In this document: one piece after another, positions 58,396 through 64,000 of the stretch
Layout: each line of letters starts with the position of its first letter
Numbering within the stretch: the first letter of the stretch is position 1
Origin: Massospora cicadina
Lineage: Eukaryota > Entomophthoromycota > Entomophthoromycetes > Entomophthorales > Entomophthoraceae
Length of the DNA: 64,000 bases
NCBI GenBank assembly: GCA_022478985.1
Contig: JAKSZP010010596.1
Coordinates: forward strand, 124,001-188,000
Direction of reading: 5' to 3'
The notes under the pieces: model-generated
Seen by the model: only the letters and a program-made list of their open reading frames with translations
What the model was told of the DNA's origin: nothing
Database searches by the model: none
Program-made: the position numbers and the translations under genes

Positions 58396-59610
58396 GATAA
58401 CAGCAAAGCTGAATGGGTTAAATGACCTAACATGACGCCAGAATCTAGGGAGTACAAAGATGAACCAGTTTAGAAGATACTGAAACAATTCTTGTAAGGT
58501 ACCAATGTTCTTGATGGGTTATTATATAATAATATTGACACAGACTGGTTACCTTACTTATGACATTTGGAATGGGCGCCAGCTATAATTAAGCCCACAA
58601 TACCTTAGGACGTGAAAAGCCAAAAAAAGCTTATAAATGGATTAAAATTCCAAAATTCTGCAAAGGATTTTAGACTCTGAAGTGAAGTCCTAGATGCCTG
58701 CATAACTTGTCAAAAATAAACTCACACAGGGCTAATTACATAATCAGCCAATGACCCCTCAGTAGCTATTCCATACAATCAATTTAATTGTTATAACTCC
58801 ACTTCTCAAATCAACAAGAGGAAATAGATATATAGTTATAGAAATTGATCACTCCAAAGCTGGTTGAAGCAATTGTCATTCCTGTGCAAACCGCCAAGGC
58901 CACCACCAATTTATTATTTTAGTATACCTACTAGGCATGGTTTCACACAGGTATTACTATGTAATAATGTGAGAAACTTTACATTGAGATTTGTAAAGAT
59001 CTCAGCATCAGGCATGGGAACACAACAACTCTTCCCAATTCACTACAACCCATCAACAATTAGGATTATAGAACACACGAATGAATTTCTTATATTATTA
59101 AGAAAAATGGCTACTTCTGATCCCTTACATTCGGGACCAATATCAACCATCTGCGTTGATGGCTTACCAGATAATCTTCCAGCATGTTATCAAAATGTTC
59201 CCATTCAAGACTTTATACATAAGAAACCCTGGCATTATAACCCTATTGGTACACAAAGTTACCAGTGATTACACCAAAGAGCCTGAAAGATATTAGGAAT
59301 ATTAACACAAAAATGGTGAACTCCAGTCTGATGCACTGATCAATTTAGCCTAAACTGTTAAAAGAGAAGGCCAGTCATCAAATGCAACCTGCAAACCTTA
59401 ACACACTTTTGAGCTCCTGATTTAATTATGTACTATCACAACCACATAGTGCCACACAAAAAACTTAATTCCATATGGGAAGACCATATGCTATAACCTA
59501 CAAGCATGAAGTGGAAAACTCAATAAAGTTGTTAAAAAATTGAGTTGTTATCAATTAATCACAAAGTTGATTCATGTACCAGTACTCCTCTATCAATACT
59601 TTTAAGGGGG
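58396..59610 (+). pseudogene. Element C integrase
   Basis: Follows the end of RNase H. ACITCQK near 58700 is the second half of the zinc module. GNRYIVIEIDHS near 58820 and LVEAIVIPVQTAKATTN (58860-58905) belong to the catalytic core. The open stretch 58864-59268 covers part of the core in another frame. No GPY/F or chromodomain motif was recognised in the last 300 bases. Confidence 0.68.
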
Positions 59611-59613
59611 TGA
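59599..59613 (+). promoter_or_regulatory. Element C polypurine tract
   Basis: CTTTTAAGGGGGTGA lies directly before the 3' LTR start TGTCAGATA. Confidence 0.7.
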
Positions 59614-60374
59614 TGTCAGATATGAGAGTATCAGACATAATAGGAATAATATTGACTGGACAATACTTTTAATAGAATTACGCCTAGTCAAAAAAAACGG
59701 GTTAAAAACCCATCTATTTTACTTTTTATATAAAATCAAAAAATTAGCAAGAACAATTTTTTATTAGGGAAACTCTTCCAGTATGACTTGAGCCAAAATT
59801 CCCTAGGATGGAATCTTGTTTAGCTGATGTAATGGATCATCAAAAAGTGAGATTAATTATCCATTGGATGGTTTATGAGGCTGTAAATCAAGTTGTACCC
59901 TCAAAAGGGTACAAATCTGGAATCTTCTAAAAATAAACTTGGATAATATAAAGTCTTACCCTAATGCATCATTTAAAGTAAATTTCCTGCCTATAAAAAT
60001 TATCCTACAACTCGCAATTAATAATCCAGAAGTGCTACCCAAAGAACAGCCTCCCATTCAGATATCCTCCCATCAATAATTATATTGTTTACTTACCTTA
60101 TGAGAACTATATATTGATTCTAGTAACATATAAATATGTCAAAATTATTTGCTTATATAGCCACGCCTTTTATTCTAAAAATCTATTTTGGTGACTTTGC
60201 TTTAATAAGTACTTTCATCTCTTACCATAGGACAGAAACTAATTTCTAGGAATTAAGAAAGATTTGGCCACATTTATTAGATAGACTCTGAAAATGTTTA
60301 GACTTGAAGCAATTGTTGACTGTCAGGCTTATTGGGAATAGCACCATTGAAACTCTCAAAACAGAAGAACTACT
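59614..60374 (+). repeat. Element C 3' LTR
   Basis: About 761 bp, partner of 26937-27700. The end ACTACT aligns with CCTACA of the 5' copy, so the final CA is mutated and the exact end may be off by a base or two. Confidence 0.82.
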
Positions 60375-60480
60375 CCCCAACCCCATCCCCATCTGATATT
60401 ACCACTTAGGCTTGCTCCCCGGCGCCATATTGTGAGTTTTTCCCTTTTGTTTTTATTTGAAACCTGCAAATAAAAACGCG
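60375..60480 (+). mobile_element. ORF1-only element, copy 2, 3' part
   Basis: Continues the copy interrupted at 26936. CCCCAACCCCATCCCCATC matches the C-rich block of copy 1 near 18380, and GTGAGTTTTTCCCTTTTGTTTTT matches GTAAGTTAATTTTCCTTTTG at 18435. A perfect 11-bp hairpin (60449-60477) lies here. The right end is unclear. Confidence 0.5.
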
Positions 60481-61393
60481 TGGACGCTCCCCTCTTGGGT
60501 TGGGCGCCACTAGTAGTAAAAACTTGTTGATAGCAAAATAATATTCATTAATAGTATATAGTCTCTTCTTCTGTCTGCACATTAAGGCATCACTTTTTTC
60601 TCAGCGACTTACTGTTTAATCTTATAATAATATTGAAAAATTCTCACTTGAGGTAGATTTAAGATTAATCTCAGGATCAGTTTCCAATCTATAAGTGGTA
60701 CTAATTTCTATAAATGTTATAAAAGTTAATTAAGTACTGAAAAGGTTTTGGCGGAGTTTATTGTTATCTACCTTTTATATTGATGATATGTTATAATAGG
60801 AAAAGCTTTAACTGTTATAAAATACCCTGAAAATAAAACACTTGCTCTCCAAGAACTAGCACACCTTTTTGGTAAAATGAGTACAATAGACTTCAGCTTT
60901 CCAGGCGCCTCTTACAGGGATAGCCTACCCACTTTACCAGACGTTTCATTATATCTCAGTAGACTTAGTTTTTATAATTAACTTAACTCATAATTGTTTT
61001 CATCTAAGATTTTAAATAAAGAGGACCTGACTTCACCTATATATATCCTGTAGTTTCAGAAACTGTGTTCCTAAAATTAATATGAGCCTTAGAACTCTTA
61101 GCCAATGTCAACTCTACAGCTACTTGATTGATCAACCGTACAATATGGTATGGATTTAGGACTAGAGGTCACAATTTCTGACCTTATATTGAGGAATCAT
61201 AGTGTCTGGAATCGATTGAAGTCATATATCATAGTTTATTAGGGTTTTAATTTTATGTTTTATTCTTTATATTCATTTATACATATCCCTAAAGAACGTG
61301 GCTTTAAGAATTTATTTGATTCACCTGCATTTGAGTCACCAGGTCATCTTCTAAAGGAACAATAACATTCATTAAGTCTTCAGTACTTGTGAG
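60481..61393. other. AT-rich spacer before element F
   Basis: No recognisable gene, RNA or repeat. It may include the last bases of the ORF1-only copy 2 and its target site. Confidence 0.45.
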
Positions 61394-62216
61394 TGTTGGC
61401 CATAATATCCATAATTGAGGTCAAGTCAGAAGCAGAGTGGTTATACTGAGATAATTGATTGACTCAAATGTAAACAGTCATTCTGGTTTAAGCTGAGTGG
61501 GAATAAAGCAATAGAGATAATCATAAAATAACTAGTTAATACTTTTAGTGTAAACATTGAAATGTGGGCAATAGCTGAGGATAGCTGGCTTAATTCTCAA
61601 GATGAAAAAGGAGTTATTCATATAAATGGTGTTAAGATTCTGATATGACTGGACGATAAGCCCCAAATAGCTGCGGTGGATTGGCTAAAATCTGTCAACC
61701 ATGATTTAATAATATATAGATATTTGAGCGCCTTGGAATAAGGCGATATGAGTCAGGAAGGAAAGTTATTGGGTCGCCTCCAAATAAGACAATAAGGTGA
61801 TGTCAACTTATGATGAATATTTACTATATCACCTTGGACTAAGGCATTAGAAAATTGAAGAATAATAGACTTATCTGGAGCCTCTCAGATATGAAGATGA
61901 ACCAATGAGAATATGGCAGTAAAGAATAGCCTAAATAAAAGGATTACTATTGACCAAAGTTATTGTTATATAAGTGAGGCGAGAAGATTGGAGGAGGAGG
62001 ATTGTTGATAGGAGGAAGAGAGTGGAAAAGAAAGAATCTGATACTAATATTAAATTAAGTAAAGTGGTGTCGCAGAAACAATTGCTTCATAATTTTTAAA
62101 TTTCTTAAGTTTGTCTTGAGGGCTGGTGATTCACATATAATTTGTCCGTTTCTCAGTGGGATTGACCCTGTGAAAACTTCACGGCTTATCTCAACTATAT
62201 TAACAAAATTATAACA
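61394..62216 (+). repeat. Element F 5' LTR (start approximate)
   Basis: The right end is set by ATAACA followed by a primer site. The left end is only a guess: TGTTGGCC at 61394 gives 823 bp, a size like the other LTRs. The partner LTR is outside the window, so no duplication can be checked. A TATATAAG at about 61966 could be its TATA box. Confidence 0.5.
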
Positions 62217-62217
62217 G

Positions 62218-62235
62218 TGGTACTCACTATGGGGG
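62218..62235 (+). promoter_or_regulatory. Element F primer-binding site
   Basis: TGGTACTCACTATGGGGG one base after the LTR end. It shares the TGGTRCTCACTA pattern with element B. Confidence 0.72.
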
Positions 62236-62249
62236 ACCCATTGATCAAC

Positions 62250-64000
62250 CTAAAAATAAAAAAACTCTCCAGTCGCCAGCCATGTTGCATCAGTCCTGCA
62301 TTGACAAGGAATCCTCATGGCACACTGTGCCAGCCAGGTAAACAGAACTTAAACTTTTTTAGACGCAGTGCTCAAGAAACAGGATAAGCTCCTTCAGAAG
62401 TGTAATACATAATGAACCAGCTTAATAACGTGTTCATTCAGATGTGGATCCTTGAACAATAAAACAGGCAACTTGCTAATTGCCTAGATGACCCTATTGA
62501 ATGATTAAATTGTGCAAAGAAAAAGTTGAACAGCACCTTTCACCCTCAGCGCCCTCATTGGGGAGTGGACAAACAACAAGGGCCCACTTGGGAAGAATTT
62601 TATTATGGTATATATGAGGCTGGGTACTCAGTCAAGGAGCCTTTTGCCAACCACACAGGAATCATGATCTACTCCACCCATGATGGCAGCCCTGGAGATG
62701 ATTAAGTCTTGATAAATCAATTCACCAAGTGATGGCTGTATTGCCCACCAAAGGGGCCCACGCTACCCCTGAAGCAGCAGACAAGACTTACATCACTGGC
62801 CCTACCAAACCAGCACCTTGACAAGATACAGCCTATGGGTATTGACCAATTCCTCAATACACTTCAAAGGCTCGCAGGTATGAGTGGGAGGAGATTTTTA
62901 TTAATAAGATGCCTCCTTTTGACCATTATGGGAACATCCACAGGTTCTTTAAAATAATTTGAGTTCGCAGCAAAGGAGCCTTTGATTGGCACAAGGCTAA
63001 ATTGCTGATATCCGCATTGGATGTTGGAAGCGCTTATCAAGTCACTTTCTATCTTCCAAGAAGTTCCGTTACAAATCAAGAAGTGAAGTATACTGTGCTG
63101 CAGCAGTTCAAGGCACCACAAAGATGTTACAGCAGAAGGATAATTTCTTAAACATTGGGTTCCAGCGTAATGAGACCTTCACTGCATTTGCTGAACAATT
63201 CATGGTGGAAGCCCACATGTTAATTGAGCAGGGACTCTATCCAAATCCAATGTGGGCATTGTGATGACCTCCGCAGTGAAGCCATACTGTGAACTTTACA
63301 GCATCATGGCTCCAGTTTTAGAGGACGACGTATGTCTGCTTAAGATTGTTTAAACTTTGAACTGCCTATCCGCTGCCTTTACTCCACCCAATATAGTTTA
63401 GAAACCTACCGCAGCCATCGCCAAAACTTTATTCAGGGGAATCATCCCACTCTGTTCAGATTCCGCCTAGTAAACCCCAGCCTTATTATAATTTTTTAAC
63501 TCGGCCTCAGCCAAGTAATCCACAGAAGTTTAACTCCTGGTATGGACCTGCTTATGACAATCACCAGCGGCCCAACTTTTGACCTGGGCCTGTTTACGAA
63601 GACTGTCAGCAGTCACACTACCAGCCTTAGACTGTTTATGATGATTGCCATCAGTCATACTATAATCATGGGCCATCTTACAATAAACAAGGACGTGGGA
63701 CCTACGGGAACATTGTTTTAATTGCATTTGCCCTGGGCAACTTGCCTGGAGTTACCCCAACCATTGCGTTCATTATGTACAGTAGGATCAGTACTACCAG
63801 CAAAAGGATGGAGGGGTGTAAAGACAGGAACCTCTACCTCCGCTATCCAAACCCCAAACTTCTCACCTGAACCTATCAAATATATTAAGCAGAAGTCCCT
63901 CAGTATGATGATAAGTTCCTATATCATTAGCTGGTTAGAGGGTAAATGAATTGAAACAGAAGCAAGCCTAGGCCGTGGTAGAAAAAGGACCTCATGAGCA
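62250..64000 (+). pseudogene. Element F Gag, cut by the window edge
   Basis: Capsid-like text at 62900-63240 (PPFDHYGNIHRFFKII, GAFDWHKAKLLISALD, ETFTAFAEQFMVEAH) is typical of Ty3/gypsy Gag. It is followed by a Tyr/Gly/Gln-rich repeated segment (63538-63700) and a damaged zinc knuckle at 63714-63755 (CFNCICPGQLAWSY, His and last Cys replaced). Stops and frame changes are common. The element continues beyond 64000. Confidence 0.7.
63538..63700 (+). repeat. Coding tandem repeat in element F Gag
   Basis: Four imperfect units of 39-48 bases encode YGPAYDNHQ, GPVYEDCQQ, TVYDDCHQ and HGPSYNKQG. The unit is Gly-Pro-x-Tyr-acidic-x-Cys/His-Gln. Confidence 0.6.

Larger units (their letters stand above)
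26937..60374 (+). mobile_element. Element C: old Ty3/gypsy element holding four direct insertions
   Basis: LTRs start TGTTAGATA/TGTCAGATA (26937, 59614) and run about 760 bp. Pentamers CCCCC (26932-26936) and CCCCA (60375-60379) flank them. A primer site at 27704 and a polypurine tract before 59614 fix the orientation. Gag, RT, RNase H and integrase fragments read across the gaps left by LINE-1 (28932-41373), a solo LTR (44594-45842), element D (45895-52843) and LINE-2 (53096-58378). Subtracting these and their duplications leaves about 7.47 kb. LTR identity is roughly 75-80% by eye. The RT active site and most frames are destroyed. Confidence 0.85.

Noticed and set aside
1..64000. A host gene, biosynthetic cluster, CRISPR array, or a prokaryotic operon
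   Set aside because: No clean long frame with a host-protein motif, no repeat-spacer array and no Shine-Dalgarno-led gene order were seen on either strand.

Overview
The window reads as intergenic eukaryotic DNA built almost entirely from decayed retrotransposons. I see no convincing host gene, no rRNA and no intact tRNA. AT-rich sequence, Ty3/gypsy-type LTR elements (one with a chromodomain), and EEP-endonuclease LINEs with an ORF1 zinc knuckle together suggest a repeat-rich filamentous fungus. The phylum cannot be fixed from the sequence, and another eukaryotic lineage is not excluded. All coding regions carry stops and frameshifts, so nearly every CDS-like stretch is given as a pseudogene or domain remnant.

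Layout. 752-7329 is element A, a complete + strand chromovirus with about 800-bp LTRs and a perfect 5-bp target duplication (GGTTT). 8230-21744 is element B, a + strand Ty3/gypsy element whose 5' LTR, reverse transcriptase and integrase are each split by a later insertion: a 1.6-kb LTR-like piece, an 846-bp solo LTR, and a 1.9-kb ORF1-only non-LTR element with a 19-bp target duplication. 21745-25320 is a gene-poor AT-rich spacer with tRNA-like Pol III motifs. From 25330 to about 60480 there is one nested stack. A second copy of the ORF1-only element was hit by element C (26937-60374). C was hit by LINE-1 (28932-41373, minus), a solo LTR (44594-45842), element D (45895-52843, minus) and LINE-2 (53096-58378, minus). 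LINE-1 was itself hit by element E (33704-40890, minus). Removing the insertions shrinks C from 33.4 kb to about 7.5 kb, the usual size of a Ty3/gypsy element. 61394-64000 is element F, a further + strand LTR element cut by the window edge.

The pieces are related by history rather than by function. LTR divergence by eye orders the insertions: C and D oldest, B intermediate, E younger, A youngest. B, C, E and F share a primer-binding-site core TGG[CT][AG]CTCA just inside the 5' LTR, pointing to a common tRNA primer class, whereas A has no recognisable tRNA-type site. Boundaries were placed by matching LTR pairs, target-site duplications, primer sites and polypurine tracts by eye. No alignment program or database search was run.
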